A DNA stretch of 64,000 bases, taken from assembly GCA_016706565.1 (NCBI GenBank), contig JADJJI010000011.1:186001-250000 (forward strand), in the 5' to 3' direction. Positions 27,281-36,344 of this stretch are shown one piece after another. Origin of the DNA: Piscinibacter sp. (GTDB lineage Bacteria; Pseudomonadota; Gammaproteobacteria; Burkholderiales; Burkholderiaceae_C). The notes beneath the pieces were generated by a model. It saw only the letters and a list, made by a program, of their open reading frames with translations. It was not told where the DNA came from and did not search any database. A program made the position numbers and the translations under genes. How positions within the stretch are numbered: position 1 is the stretch's first letter; every line of letters starts with the position of its first letter.

Positions 27281-27607
27281 TCAGGGTGCCTTGCTCTGAC
27301 GCGGCCTGCCGACTCGCGGGCGGACGTACTCCGCGGGCGCCAGCGGGTTCAGGTCCAACGACTCCATTCCCATCGCCCGGCCGACACGAAGAAAGAACGC
27401 AAGCGAGAAGCGCCCACGGTTCACCTTGTTGATCAAGGTCTGGACCGACTCGACGGGGTGACCCTCCATGCGCTCGAGCGCCTCCGCGAGCTGACGGAAG
27501 CTGATCCCGCGCCGAACCATCTCGGCACGGACGATCCGCGTCGCCTCTGAGGCAAGGAAGTCGTCGGGGTCACCGCTGGGTGACTCCAGGCGCTCAGGCA
27601 TGGACAT
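27281..27607 (-). CDS. DUF6471-type small helix-turn-helix protein
   Basis: 108 residues. The centre MVRRGISFRQLAEALERM...VQTLINKVNRGRFSLAFFLR matches the DUF6471 pattern (a HTH in which a restricted N..(K/S)RG.FS..F..Q/R motif follows the recognition helix). A proline/arginine-rich tail follows. It is likely a DNA-binding regulator. It is transcribed away from the tns operon with 165 bp between, so it could regulate either direction. Confidence 0.7.
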   Translation of the reverse strand: MSMPERLESPSGDPDDFLASEATRIVRAEMVRRGISFRQLAEALERMEGHPVESVQTLINKVNRGRFSLAFFLRVGRAMGMESLDLNPLAPAEYVRPRVGRPRQSKAP

Positions 27608-27772
27608 GAGCAGGCTCGTTCACGGCTTGACCGTGACGTAGTTCACATAGCCGTTGATAACTCGATTTCAGTTTATCGATCGCATCGCCGAAGACAAATA
27701 AACCGATTTCGATGTATCTGCTGCCGCTAAGTGGCTGCAGACAACCGACTGTAGCCCAGAGAAGGAAACGAG

Positions 27773-28582
27773 ATGACCACGAAAAGCATGGCGAAACTCC
27801 CGGCACAAGTCCGGACGAGCGTCCTGAACATCGGCCATGCCTGGCCGCGCGATGACCTGCCCCCGCGGCTGAAGGCTCTGCTGGACCCGCAGAGCTCGAC
27901 CCCGCTCATCGAGATCAACGAGCCCACCAATCCGATCCTGGCAATCGAGTACCCGGCAGCGGGCGAGCTGCGGATGCGCAAGGTGACGTACCGCTCCCGT
28001 GTGACCCCGACCGGCAAGTACCCGAGCTGGAAGATGAAGCGAATGCTTCAGTTCGAGACTCCGCCCGAGTCTGATGCCATGTGCACGGTCGACGCGAATG
28101 CGCTGGCCAAGGCTCTCGGGGAGCAGCCCGCCCGCATCACGTACCTGATGGACGGCGAACTGCACCTTCACTACCCCGATCTCGAGGTCGACTGGGGCAC
28201 TGCACGTGAGCTCTGGGAAGTCAAGACGACCACTGAAGCGTCGGATCCCGCAGTCATCCGGCGCACCGAGCTGATGACGGAGTCCCTGGTGATCTTCGGC
28301 TACGGCTACCGCCTGGTAACGGACTCACAGCTGAAGAGCGGGTACCGGCTGAAGAACTCCAGAACGCTGCTGCGCCACGGCCGCAGGAGCATCTCGCCGG
28401 TCGAGCGTGAGCGCCTGCGGCGACTGCTGGAAGAGACGAGGGGCATCACGTGGGGAGCCGTACTGGAAGGCGTGCTCGGCGATTGGGGCCGAGCGCATGC
28501 GTGCCGGCTGGTGCTCGAAGGCTTCCTCCGTTTCGACCTCGACAAGCCTCTTCTCCCTGAGACGCTCCTCCAGATCGCCTGA
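27773..28582 (+). CDS. TnsA-like transposon endonuclease
   Basis: 269 residues. The nuclease residues expected in TnsA are visible: E95 (LQFETPPES), D136 (HLHYPDLEVDW) and the E-x-K at 149-151 (LWEVKTTT). In Tn7-type elements TnsA cuts the 5' ends while TnsB cuts the 3' ends, giving cut-and-paste transposition. The C-terminal half is a winged-helix-like domain (GITWGAVLEGVLGDW), as in TnsA. ATG 27773 has GAAGGAA upstream. First gene of a five-gene operon with TnsB, TnsC and TniQ. Confidence 0.88.
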   Translation: MTTKSMAKLPAQVRTSVLNIGHAWPRDDLPPRLKALLDPQSSTPLIEINEPTNPILAIEYPAAGELRMRKVTYRSRVTPTGKYPSWKMKRMLQFETPPESDAMCTVDANALAKALGEQPARITYLMDGELHLHYPDLEVDWGTARELWEVKTTTEASDPAVIRRTELMTESLVIFGYGYRLVTDSQLKSGYRLKNSRTLLRHGRRSISPVERERLRRLLEETRGITWGAVLEGVLGDWGRAHACRLVLEGFLRFDLDKPLLPETLLQIA

Positions 28583-28608
28583 CTTCAAACATCACCCGAG
28601 AGACGACG

Positions 28609-29166
28609 ATGAACAACCAAACCACTTCTGCGCCCTCCGACGCGTCGATGCTCGAGACGAGAGAGTTCGTTCTCGATGTTGCGGTCTTCGAGGACGGTCA
28701 GACGCACCGGGCGGGCCGATCGCATACGCCGGTCGTCGTGACCGTGCGAGTCGACCGCATCTCGGGTCTCGTGTGCGACTTTGAGCTGCGTGTCGGTTCT
28801 CCGCAGAGTGAATGCGGAAACGAGCAACTCGCCAGCAATGAGGAGACGACCAGAGGTCACGAAGCGACGAAGACAGCCGGCGCGCCTTGCGTCATCCCTG
28901 CACAGGTGTTGGACAAGGCCAAACTGCGAGACCTCTACATCAAGGCGGGCCTCGCTGTGCCTCCAACCCGCGAGGAGCTCAGGCAAGTCGCGCAGACGAT
29001 GTGGAAGGTCCTCGGAAAGCCCGAGCGCCCGCCTCACTGGACCACTGTCCGACGCTGGTCTGAGCGCTACCTCGTCGGCGGCAGTGATTTCAGCGCACCC
29101 GTTCGACAGCGCCGCAAGCGCCTCCTGAACAACTCGGAGCAGCAGCTCGGAACCGAGCGAGGCTGA
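28609..29166 (+). CDS. Small protein carrying a TnsB-like DNA-binding segment
   Basis: 185 residues. The C-terminal 80 residues closely parallel a segment of the following TnsB: PERPPHWTTVRRWSERY here against PERPPHWTTVYRWRKRY there, preceded in both by a 'LY.KA...VP.T..EL..VA...W' helix. The N-terminal 90 residues (VVVTVRVDRISGLVCDFELR) look like a small beta domain and also have a counterpart in position at the TnsB N terminus. No DDE catalytic core is present. It may be a duplicated TnsB N-terminal region acting as a regulator or end-binding cofactor. One base separates its stop from the tnsB start codon. Confidence 0.7.
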   Translation: MNNQTTSAPSDASMLETREFVLDVAVFEDGQTHRAGRSHTPVVVTVRVDRISGLVCDFELRVGSPQSECGNEQLASNEETTRGHEATKTAGAPCVIPAQVLDKAKLRDLYIKAGLAVPPTREELRQVAQTMWKVLGKPERPPHWTTVRRWSERYLVGGSDFSAPVRQRRKRLLNNSEQQLGTERG

Positions 29167-29167
29167 C

Positions 29168-31201
29168 ATGGGGATCGCCTTCTTCCAAAAGGACGCCGAG
29201 ATCACGATCGAAGGCAAGGCGTTCGTCCTCAAGCACAAGGTCGACGAACAGCTCTGGCAGGTCGAGGAGACCAAGACCCGTCGCATGCTCGAGAAATCCG
29301 ACAAGGAGCTCCGCGACCTTTACGTCGACAGCAAGCTGGTCTTCGTCACGAAGAAAGAGACGAGAGAGAGCCGTAAGGGCTTGAAGATCGGCAAGGTCTT
29401 CCGCGAAACCCCGGTCAAGTTGTTCGACGAGGCCAAGGCGCGCCGCCTGTACGCCAAGGCTGCGAGCGACGTTCCGCAGACGCAGAAGGAGCTGGAACGC
29501 GTCGCCAACAAGGTCTGGGCCGAAATCGGGCAGCCGGAGCGGCCGCCGCACTGGACCACGGTCTACCGCTGGCGCAAACGCTACGTCGCAAGCGGCAAGG
29601 ACATCAATGGGGTGGTGGCACAGCAGCACAAGAGGGGCAATCGGAAATCTCGGTACCCAGTCGAAGTCATCGAGATCGCAGAGCGTGCGATCGACACCGA
29701 GTACCTGACGCTGGAACGCAAGACCGTCCAGGACGCCGTCGACAAGGCCCTGATCGACGTGAAGAAGGAAAACAAGCTGCGTCCCGCGACAACTCAGCTG
29801 CTGATGCCGACTCGACGTCTGATCCAGGCGCTCATCAGCAAGATTCCCGCCTTCGACCGCTGCGTCGCCCGATATGGACGCACCGTCGCCGTCCGCCGGT
29901 TCCGCTCGGTGCAAAAACACCAGGCGACGGAAGCGCCCCTTCAGCGGTGCGAAGTGGATCACACGCTGTTGGACCTGATGGTGATCGACGACAAAGACGG
30001 CATGCCTCTGGGGCGTCCTCTGCTCACTGCCTGCATCGACGACTTCACCCGCTGCGTCCTGGGCATCGCGATCAGCTTCGAGCCGCCGAGTTTCCTGACC
30101 GTGGCACGTTGCCTCAAGCACGCGTTCCTGCCGAAGACGAATCTCAACAAGCTCTACAAGGAGATCGTCAACGCCTGGGAGGCATACGGCGTGTGCGGGG
30201 AGGTCGTGGTCGACCAGGGTCAGGAGTTCTACAGCAAGGGGCTGGAGGAAGCCTGTCTGAGCATGGGGTGCGAGATCCTGTACTCGCCCCGCAAGACCCC
30301 TTGGTTCAAGGGCAAGATCGAACGCTTCCTGGGCACGATGAACCGCGAGGTGACACACGTCGCCCCCGGGACCACCTTCGCGAACATCTTCGAGAAGGGC
30401 GACTACGACCCTGCAAAACATGCCGTGGTGCGGCTGAGCACGCTGAAGTGCATCGCGCACAAGTGGATCGCTGACGTCTACCACCAGAGGCCCCACCGCA
30501 CTCTGAAGATGCCCCCCGCCGTGATGTGGCAGACCAACATCCATCCGGAGGACATCCCGGTGCCGGAGGATCCGGCGCAGCTCGACGCGCTACTGGGGCG
30601 TCGCGAGAGCCGGGTCCTGACGCACAAGGGGATCGAGCTGGAAGGGCTCTTCTACAACTCGCACGAACTGAGGGACTTTCGCAAGCTGAAGGGCGAGCGG
30701 ATTCCGGTGGAGATCTGCATCAACGATGGTGACGTCGGCGCGATCGTGGTGCTGCATCCCGACAGCGAGCGAATGTTCATCGTCCCGGCGCTCAAGAAGC
30801 AATACGCGCAGGGACTGTCGATGTGGCAGCACAAGGTGTGCAAGCGCTTCGCCGACCGTCAGATGAGCCGGTACGACCCTGAGGCGTGGCTCGAGGCGAA
30901 GAACCGCATCGCCGAAATGATCCGCGAGGACTTCGCGCTCGCCAAGGGTAAAGGTCGCAAGCGTGCGGCGCGATGGATGGGCGCCGACGCGGGCCGCACG
31001 AACGAAGGGGCGCCTGCTGCCCGGTCCGAGGAGGGAGTGAACGACCGCGTGGTGGACGATCCGGTGACGCCGCCGAGCGCGGCAGGCGACGCAGCTGTGC
31101 CGCCCTCTACGCCCCTTCCGCCTCCGGCCATTGCCAAAGCGCTCACGAACAAGTCCCCCGGCTTCCCGGCGAAGTTCAAGCCTGAGCGGCGTGCTCGCTG
31201 A
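29168..31201 (+). CDS. TnsB-like DDE transposase
   Basis: 677 residues. N-terminal HTH segments (PERPPHWTTVYRWRKRYVA) precede an RNase H-fold catalytic core with the DDE triad: D in QRCEVDHTLLDLMV, D in VVVDQGQEFY and E in TPWFKGKIERFLGT. A Mu-type beta-barrel domain follows (GLFYNSHELRDFRK, IPVEICINDGDVG). The C-terminal ~100 residues are Pro/Ala-rich and probably contact TnsC. It binds the transposon ends and joins 3' ends to target. The length is normal for TnsB. Confidence 0.95.
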   Translation: MGIAFFQKDAEITIEGKAFVLKHKVDEQLWQVEETKTRRMLEKSDKELRDLYVDSKLVFVTKKETRESRKGLKIGKVFRETPVKLFDEAKARRLYAKAASDVPQTQKELERVANKVWAEIGQPERPPHWTTVYRWRKRYVASGKDINGVVAQQHKRGNRKSRYPVEVIEIAERAIDTEYLTLERKTVQDAVDKALIDVKKENKLRPATTQLLMPTRRLIQALISKIPAFDRCVARYGRTVAVRRFRSVQKHQATEAPLQRCEVDHTLLDLMVIDDKDGMPLGRPLLTACIDDFTRCVLGIAISFEPPSFLTVARCLKHAFLPKTNLNKLYKEIVNAWEAYGVCGEVVVDQGQEFYSKGLEEACLSMGCEILYSPRKTPWFKGKIERFLGTMNREVTHVAPGTTFANIFEKGDYDPAKHAVVRLSTLKCIAHKWIADVYHQRPHRTLKMPPAVMWQTNIHPEDIPVPEDPAQLDALLGRRESRVLTHKGIELEGLFYNSHELRDFRKLKGERIPVEICINDGDVGAIVVLHPDSERMFIVPALKKQYAQGLSMWQHKVCKRFADRQMSRYDPEAWLEAKNRIAEMIREDFALAKGKGRKRAARWMGADAGRTNEGAPAARSEEGVNDRVVDDPVTPPSAAGDAAVPPSTPLPPPAIAKALTNKSPGFPAKFKPERRAR

Positions 31202-31231
31202 TCCATCTACCAACCACCACCGGAGATCCGC

Positions 31232-32251
31232 ATGAACATTCGACGCGTCGTCGAGAACACGCTCGTCCCTCACAGCGCCTTCAACACCGCGAAGGCGCGC
31301 CTGAAGCAGTGCCTGGCGAACTCGAAGGACTCGCCTGAGCCGATCGGCCTCGCACTGCTCGGCGAGTCGAGGACCGGGAAGAGCCGGGTGCTGGAGGAAG
31401 CCCAGATGGAAATGACCTCCACTCGCGACCGCAAGGGCGCCGTCGTCCCCATCCTGCGCGTCAGCGTGCCGTCGAGTCCGACCGTCGTGGGTCTCTCGGA
31501 GGAGATGCTCAAGGAGTTGGGCGATCCGAAGTGGGAGAAGGGAACGCGCTCCCGAAAGTCGCTTCGACTCCACGACCTGATGCGCGACTGCGGCGTTCAG
31601 ATGCTCATGCTCGACGAGTTCCAGCACTTCGTCGACAAACAGAGTCACCTCGTCTACCACGATGTCACCGACTGGCTGAAGGTGCTCGCCGACAAGACGA
31701 GGGTGGCACTCGTCGTGGCCGGACTCAAGAGCTGCGAGGCCGTCCTGCTTCAGAACGAGCAGTTGTCGGGGCGCTTCCAGACGCCAGTGTTCATGCCGCG
31801 ATTCAACTGGGCGATCCCCGATCACCGGGCAGAGTTCTGCGGGATTCTCGGAGCGTTCACAGAGTCGCTGTCGGAGGAGTTCGATCTGCCGGCGCTGGAT
31901 TCCGACGAGATGGCGTTTCGGATGTGGTGCGCCACCGGCGGCCTGATGGGATACGTCACGAAGCTGCTGCGGACAGCGGTCTGGGATGCGCTGGACAGCA
32001 AGAACCGATCGCTCACCCTCGACAAGCTTCAGGCGGCCTACGTGGCCTCGGTGTGGACCGCCACCGAAGTGCCAGTGGTGGCGCAGCCGTTCTCGGCCGG
32101 CTTCTCAGTGATCCCGTCGCCAGACCTGATCAGCCGCGTTCTGACGATCGGCGTACGGCACGAGCCGGGCGACATCCCGCCCCCTCAGCGTGGGCGATCG
32201 AAGGCCCCTCGGCAATCGCTGTCACGCGTTCTCACGGCCACGGGAGCCTGA
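31232..32251 (+). CDS. TnsC/TniB-like AAA+ ATPase
   Basis: 339 residues. Walker A LLGESRTGKSRVLE lies at about residues 45-58, Walker B MLMLDEFQHFVD at about 126-137, and the sensor region VVAGLKSCEAVLLQNEQLSGRF matches the TniB/TnsC family. TnsC forms filaments on target DNA and links the target selector (TniQ) to TnsAB. It lies 30 bp after tnsB and 5 bp before tniQ. Confidence 0.94.
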   Translation: MNIRRVVENTLVPHSAFNTAKARLKQCLANSKDSPEPIGLALLGESRTGKSRVLEEAQMEMTSTRDRKGAVVPILRVSVPSSPTVVGLSEEMLKELGDPKWEKGTRSRKSLRLHDLMRDCGVQMLMLDEFQHFVDKQSHLVYHDVTDWLKVLADKTRVALVVAGLKSCEAVLLQNEQLSGRFQTPVFMPRFNWAIPDHRAEFCGILGAFTESLSEEFDLPALDSDEMAFRMWCATGGLMGYVTKLLRTAVWDALDSKNRSLTLDKLQAAYVASVWTATEVPVVAQPFSAGFSVIPSPDLISRVLTIGVRHEPGDIPPPQRGRSKAPRQSLSRVLTATGA

Positions 32252-32256
32252 AGAGC

Positions 32257-34179
32257 ATGCATCTGCTGCTGCGCACTCCCGACCCGGCCGACTACGAAGG
32301 CATCTTCGGGTATGTCCTGCGTGTGTCGGAGGCGAACCACTACGACACGCCATGGCATGTTCTCAGCCATGCGGGCTACCCGCAGGGTGAGATGCTGACG
32401 GCGGCATTCGACGTCGGCCGCCTCGCGTGCGTAGTCGGCAAGGAGCCCGGCGTGCTTCGACGCCACGCGTATCAGATCGAGCTCAGCGGTGGGCGTCGGA
32501 GCTACGGGATCTTGGGTGTGCCGATCGGGGCAGGCCTGAGTCATGGGCCATTGCGATTCGCCAAGCCAGCCGTGTGCCCGGACTGCATTGCCGAGACCGG
32601 GTACGCCGATGCGTGCTGGGACCTCTCGGTCTTCGTCGCGTGTCCTCGACACAGGAAACCTCTCACCACTGCATGCCACGCATGCGCGAGGCCTCTGCGG
32701 TGGTTTCGGCCAGAGCTCTTGACGTGCCAATGCGGCGCGGCGATTGAAGCGTCGCCTGGCGGATCCGCTTCGCCGGCGGTTCTGCAACTGATGCAGGTGA
32801 TTCAGGACAAGACACGCGGCGTCGCATCGCGCACCGACGACGCTGTGGCTGGTCTCCCGGTTGAGTGGCTGAACGGGATTTCGCTTCGTACGCTGCTCCG
32901 GCTCGTTCCTGCACTTGAGCGACTCGCGGAACGGCACATCCTCGACACCCGCGAGACAGAACGCCTTCCGGGGGAGGTCGTGGCGGCGGCTCTGGCCGAT
33001 TGGCCCGCGGGATTCCATGCGACGCTGCGTCGGGCCGCGGCAGACGCCCAGGAAGGCAAGTCGAGCGGGTTGCGAGCAAGGCTGGAGCAGGTCTACTGCG
33101 CGCTGTTTCGGCGGGGCCTGCCTCCGGATGAGACGGCGTTCCTGCGAGAGGCCTTCCTGGACTTCGGCCGCAACGAATGGGGCGATGCGGTAATCGACGC
33201 CAAGCTCGAGCGAGGCGAGCGCAAACCGGCGCGCTTCGCCTCCAAGGCTGCAGTTGCGCGCAAGCTCGGCGTTCGTGCCGTAACCGTGAAGCGGTGGGTG
33301 GAGAAGGGCGTCGTCCCCGCAAAGGTGGTGTCGGCGGGCACGCGCCCCGGGTACGTCATCGACACAGTCGACATGGATGGACTTCGGCGACCGCGGTCGG
33401 AGCGACTGGGTGAGCGAGCCGCGGCGCGCTACCTGGGCGTGCCCGTGCAAGTGCTCAAGAAACTTCGTGAGCTTGGTGCCTACTCAGCGAGCCCGGACGT
33501 GAACGGTCGGCAAGGATACTGGCGGGTGGATCTCGAGCGACTGCGGGAACGACTGCTGGCGGTGGGCACGCAGGAGGCGAAGGAGGCAGTCGACCGTCGG
33601 GACCTGCTCAGCATGGACTGGATCCTCCGACACAGCAAACTGGGCACAGACGACGCGAAGGCCACCTTTGCGGCTCTGGTTCTCAGCGGATCGATTCAGC
33701 CGATTCACTCAGATGGCGAATCTCTGCGCGGCATCCTGTTCCTCCGTGCCGACCTGGAGGCGTTTCGGACGAAGCACGCGGCGGAATCTCGGTGTACGAG
33801 CCTGTCGATCGCATCGGCGGCCGAGTTGATGCGGTGCGGTGATCACGTCGTCCGGGAGCTGGTCCGGCACAACCTCATCGCACGCTCCTCTCCGAACGGC
33901 GTCGGCGTCTCGAGAGCGTCGGTCGACGCTTTCATGCGGGAGTGGATGCCACTGAGCTCGTTGGCGCGCATCGGCGCGACTTCCGTGCCTCGGCTCCGCC
34001 GGATTGCCGAGAGGACGGAGCTCAAGGGGTTTGCGCTGCCCTTTCGAGACGGGCACATGGTGTTTCTCCGGTCGGAGGACATCCCACGCCTCATGCACGA
34101 GGCGGGAATGGAAGGTGCCGCCCTCGCACCAGGGCCGACCGACGCACGTCCGATCGACTGCACGGCTGCGCTGCTGTAA
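32257..34179 (+). CDS. TniQ/TnsD-like target-selection protein
   Basis: 640 residues. The N terminus (LLRTPDPADYEGIFGYVLRV) is the TniQ family opening, followed by the zinc-binding array CPDCIAETGYADACW, VACPRHRKPL, CHACARPL and CQCGA at about residues 105-165. The remaining ~470 residues contain several HTH-like segments (VARKLGVRAVTVKRWVEKG; ARYLGVPVQVLKKLRELG) suggesting sequence-specific DNA recognition as in TnsD rather than the short CRISPR-associated TniQ. The attachment site it recognises is not identified. Last gene of the tns operon. Confidence 0.9.
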   Translation: MHLLLRTPDPADYEGIFGYVLRVSEANHYDTPWHVLSHAGYPQGEMLTAAFDVGRLACVVGKEPGVLRRHAYQIELSGGRRSYGILGVPIGAGLSHGPLRFAKPAVCPDCIAETGYADACWDLSVFVACPRHRKPLTTACHACARPLRWFRPELLTCQCGAAIEASPGGSASPAVLQLMQVIQDKTRGVASRTDDAVAGLPVEWLNGISLRTLLRLVPALERLAERHILDTRETERLPGEVVAAALADWPAGFHATLRRAAADAQEGKSSGLRARLEQVYCALFRRGLPPDETAFLREAFLDFGRNEWGDAVIDAKLERGERKPARFASKAAVARKLGVRAVTVKRWVEKGVVPAKVVSAGTRPGYVIDTVDMDGLRRPRSERLGERAAARYLGVPVQVLKKLRELGAYSASPDVNGRQGYWRVDLERLRERLLAVGTQEAKEAVDRRDLLSMDWILRHSKLGTDDAKATFAALVLSGSIQPIHSDGESLRGILFLRADLEAFRTKHAAESRCTSLSIASAAELMRCGDHVVRELVRHNLIARSSPNGVGVSRASVDAFMREWMPLSSLARIGATSVPRLRRIAERTELKGFALPFRDGHMVFLRSEDIPRLMHEAGMEGAALAPGPTDARPIDCTAALL

Positions 34180-34249
34180 CCGGTAGCGGAAGAGCATGAG
34201 CACAGTGATTGAGCGCAGGCCGACCGAGAGCCCTGATGAGTAGGCGGCG

Positions 34250-34438
34250 TTGTTCGTGGTGTGGTTCGACGTGAACTGCGGGTACGACGAGCCAGACTGG
34301 TGGTGGGAGATACCAGGGGCGCAGCCGCTGCCAGCCGCGCTGGACCTGGCGGCAGAGCTGCGTCGCGGCGGGTGGATCACCCAGGTGTGGCCGGAGCACA
34401 AGAATCCGCGGCCCGATGGCCGGTGGGACAACCCATGA
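34250..34438 (+). CDS. Possible small Trp-rich protein
   Basis: 62 residues from TTG 34250 (GTG 34256 also possible). It is rich in Trp and acidic residues (YDEPDWWWEIPGAQPLP) and has a helical stretch LAAELRRGGWITQVWP. No family recognised. It sits in the otherwise empty 496 bp between tniQ and ardB; coding is plausible but unproven. The downstream stretch 34440-34670 has no intact gene; one frame shows a piece (KLADTGEKQATAAAAWLREH) reminiscent of a histidine phosphatase, probably a decayed remnant or chance. Confidence 0.35.
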   Translation: MFVVWFDVNCGYDEPDWWWEIPGAQPLPAALDLAAELRRGGWITQVWPEHKNPRPDGRWDNP

Positions 34439-34675
34439 GCCTGAGATCGCGGGACAGTAAGGCTACTACTTGCTGCGCAATCCGGCGGACGCGAACTCGC
34501 AAGCTGGCCGACACGGGCGAGAAGCAGGCGACGGCCGCAGCGGCGTGGCTGCGGGAACACGCCGGTGCATCAACTGCTGCGGCGCGCGCCTCACCGTGCA
34601 GCGGGCCTGCTCGCCCGAGCGGGAGACGCGAGGGATGCGCCGAGCGGCACAACGATGAAACGAAGGAGACAAGCA

Positions 34676-35176
34676 GTGATCGAGATCTCGAAGCAGCCTG
34701 CTCAGTGGGAGTACTTTGATCCGGCAGTGCTGCCGGCCTACACTCGTCGGCGGAAGCCGATTGGGCGGCGCTGGGTGTCGCCGCAGGACATGTCGACCGT
34801 GCTCATGGAACAAGTCGGCGTAGTGGTCGCCTCTACTCTGCTGCGGCGGATCGGCGCCGACCTGTCGTGGCTCGCAGACGGTGTGGAAGCGCCATCGTTG
34901 TGGCGATTGAGCGTTCTGCAGATCGGTGGCGCGTACCTCGTTCCTTCTGGCGTCGACCGTATGCGTTTCTGCCGGGGAGATCGTCACTTCGACGAGTGTC
35001 TTTCGGGGGACGCGGCGGGTCTTTGCGTGACCATGCTATCGCTCAATCGAATCGCACGCGAGTGCGCCGACAAGTTTCAAGCCCCTCCGGCCCGACTTCG
35101 GAAGTTGGAGCGGGCGCTTGCAAGCTTCGCGGCCTCGCATCCAGAGCGGAGGGCGATTCTTTCGGTACTCGACTAG
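34676..35176 (+). CDS. ArdB-like antirestriction protein
   Basis: 166 residues. Layout follows the ArdB family: a central LWRLSVLQIGGAYLVPSGVD (counterpart of the family's 'W.F..LSNGG.F..P'), then DECLSGDAAGLCVTMLSLNR (counterpart of 'G..S..AAGI..TL.AL..L') and the closing SFAASHPERRAILSVLD ('YA..HPE...I...ID'). ArdB proteins inhibit type I restriction of incoming DNA, fitting a mobile element next to an hsd operon. GTG 34676 is favoured because AGGAGA lies 6 bp upstream; an in-frame ATG at 34655 is the alternative. Its last ~95 bp are repeated at 46374-46477. Confidence 0.75.
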   Translation: MIEISKQPAQWEYFDPAVLPAYTRRRKPIGRRWVSPQDMSTVLMEQVGVVVASTLLRRIGADLSWLADGVEAPSLWRLSVLQIGGAYLVPSGVDRMRFCRGDRHFDECLSGDAAGLCVTMLSLNRIARECADKFQAPPARLRKLERALASFAASHPERRAILSVLD

Positions 35177-35181
35177 ACGGG
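35081..35181 (+). repeat. Direct repeat copy A (3' end of ardB)
   Basis: This stretch covers the last ~95 coding bases of ardB plus its stop and a few bases (TAGACGGG). It matches 46374-46477 in the same orientation with about 7-8 substitutions and one 3-base insertion. The pair flanks the STAND-NTPase module. Confidence 0.9.
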
Positions 35182-35399
35182 TCTCACAGGACCTGGGGGC
35201 GAATGGCCAACAAGCGCCATGGTCCTAGGGCCTGGAAACGACGCCGCTGCCAGCCTGTCGCGGTGACGCTTTGGCCGGTCGCGTCGCCATGAGTTTGCGT
35301 GAGCGCAGGATGATGAACTGCTACCAACGACGTACGCCTTGACGGTCCCAGCCAGACTGCACCTAGACTCGCTGTGTGATCAACGAGGGAGGCCATGTG

Positions 35400-36230
35400 G
35401 TGGACGGTGGTTTGATCCGGTGGAGCCTTGAGTCGTTGCTGTCGGCGTTCAAAGGGCAGCGTCGCCGACGTGAGCCGCTTTTCCGGCAGGCAGAAAGACT
35501 GCTAGGGGCCTTCGAGGCTCATGGCGTGCCGCCTCACCAATTGCCGCGGCTGATGCCTGAGTCGATTCGCCTGACGCCACAGCAGACGGCTTCAACAGAA
35601 GCCTTTGCGAGCCATTTGCGGATCGAGCACCTCGATTGGGCGAGCAAAGAGTTGGCGCTTCGGCGCGACTGGTTGGACCTGGAAGGTGACCAACCGCATC
35701 ACGTGATTCATGTTTACAAACAGCCGCGCCTCCTCTTTCAATGGTTGCAGGAGCGAGAGATGGTTCGGGGCAATCGCTTCGGATCTGTTCACGTCCTGAC
35801 TGAGGCGATCTTCGAAGATCCGGGCATCGCGGATGGGCGTTTCGTCGTGATCTATGAGGAGGGCTTCAACGAGATTGACGAGAAGTCACTTAGCCGCTAC
35901 TGGTACCTGTCGGAAGGCTCGCACTTCGACCACTCCCCATGCGTGATCGATCTCCTTGGCATTCTCGCGATCGCCGAACACTTCACGCTGATGCCCGTTG
36001 GACACGTGATCTCGGAGGCCGCGACTCTCTCTGCCGAGCAGGGTACGCTGGGCCTTATCCCGTCAGCCCTCAAACGTAAGCGCGGATGGCGCCCGCAAGA
36101 CTGGGTGCCTCTGCAGTACGAGACGGCGAACTGTGAGACCGATCGACATCGCGATCTTTGGGAACAAACCCGCGAGAGGCTTCTGGGAGACGGACTGGAG
36201 CAGGTGCTCACGCTTCATAAGCGGCCCTGA
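35400..36230 (+). CDS. Hypothetical protein upstream of the STAND module
   Basis: 276 residues from GTG 35400 (GTG 35397 also possible); AGGGAGG at 35386 supports either. No family recognised. N-terminal helix rich in Arg (SAFKGQRRRREPLFRQAERL), then ALRRDWLDLEGDQPHHVIHVYKQPR (a mixed alpha/beta region; shown only as DWLDLEGDQPHHVIHVYK), and a C-terminal basic stretch ALKRKRGWRPQDWVPLQYE. No signal peptide or TM segment. It is on the same strand as the STAND gene, 114 bp upstream, and could be part of that defence module. Confidence 0.6.
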   Translation: MDGGLIRWSLESLLSAFKGQRRRREPLFRQAERLLGAFEAHGVPPHQLPRLMPESIRLTPQQTASTEAFASHLRIEHLDWASKELALRRDWLDLEGDQPHHVIHVYKQPRLLFQWLQEREMVRGNRFGSVHVLTEAIFEDPGIADGRFVVIYEEGFNEIDEKSLSRYWYLSEGSHFDHSPCVIDLLGILAIAEHFTLMPVGHVISEAATLSAEQGTLGLIPSALKRKRGWRPQDWVPLQYETANCETDRHRDLWEQTRERLLGDGLEQVLTLHKRP

Positions 36231-36344
36231 AGCAGGAATCGCCTAGTGCTCCACTGCCGTTTGCTTGGAAGCAACCTATGCCGCAGCGCATTCCGTCACC
36301 GCGCCGCGCCAGAATGAATGACATCGCCTAGTAGAGAGGCCTTG

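Noticed and set aside
27773-34179. CRISPR-associated (CAST-type) transposon
   Set aside because: TniQ is long with HTH segments, and no cas genes or CRISPR repeats were seen anywhere in the window.
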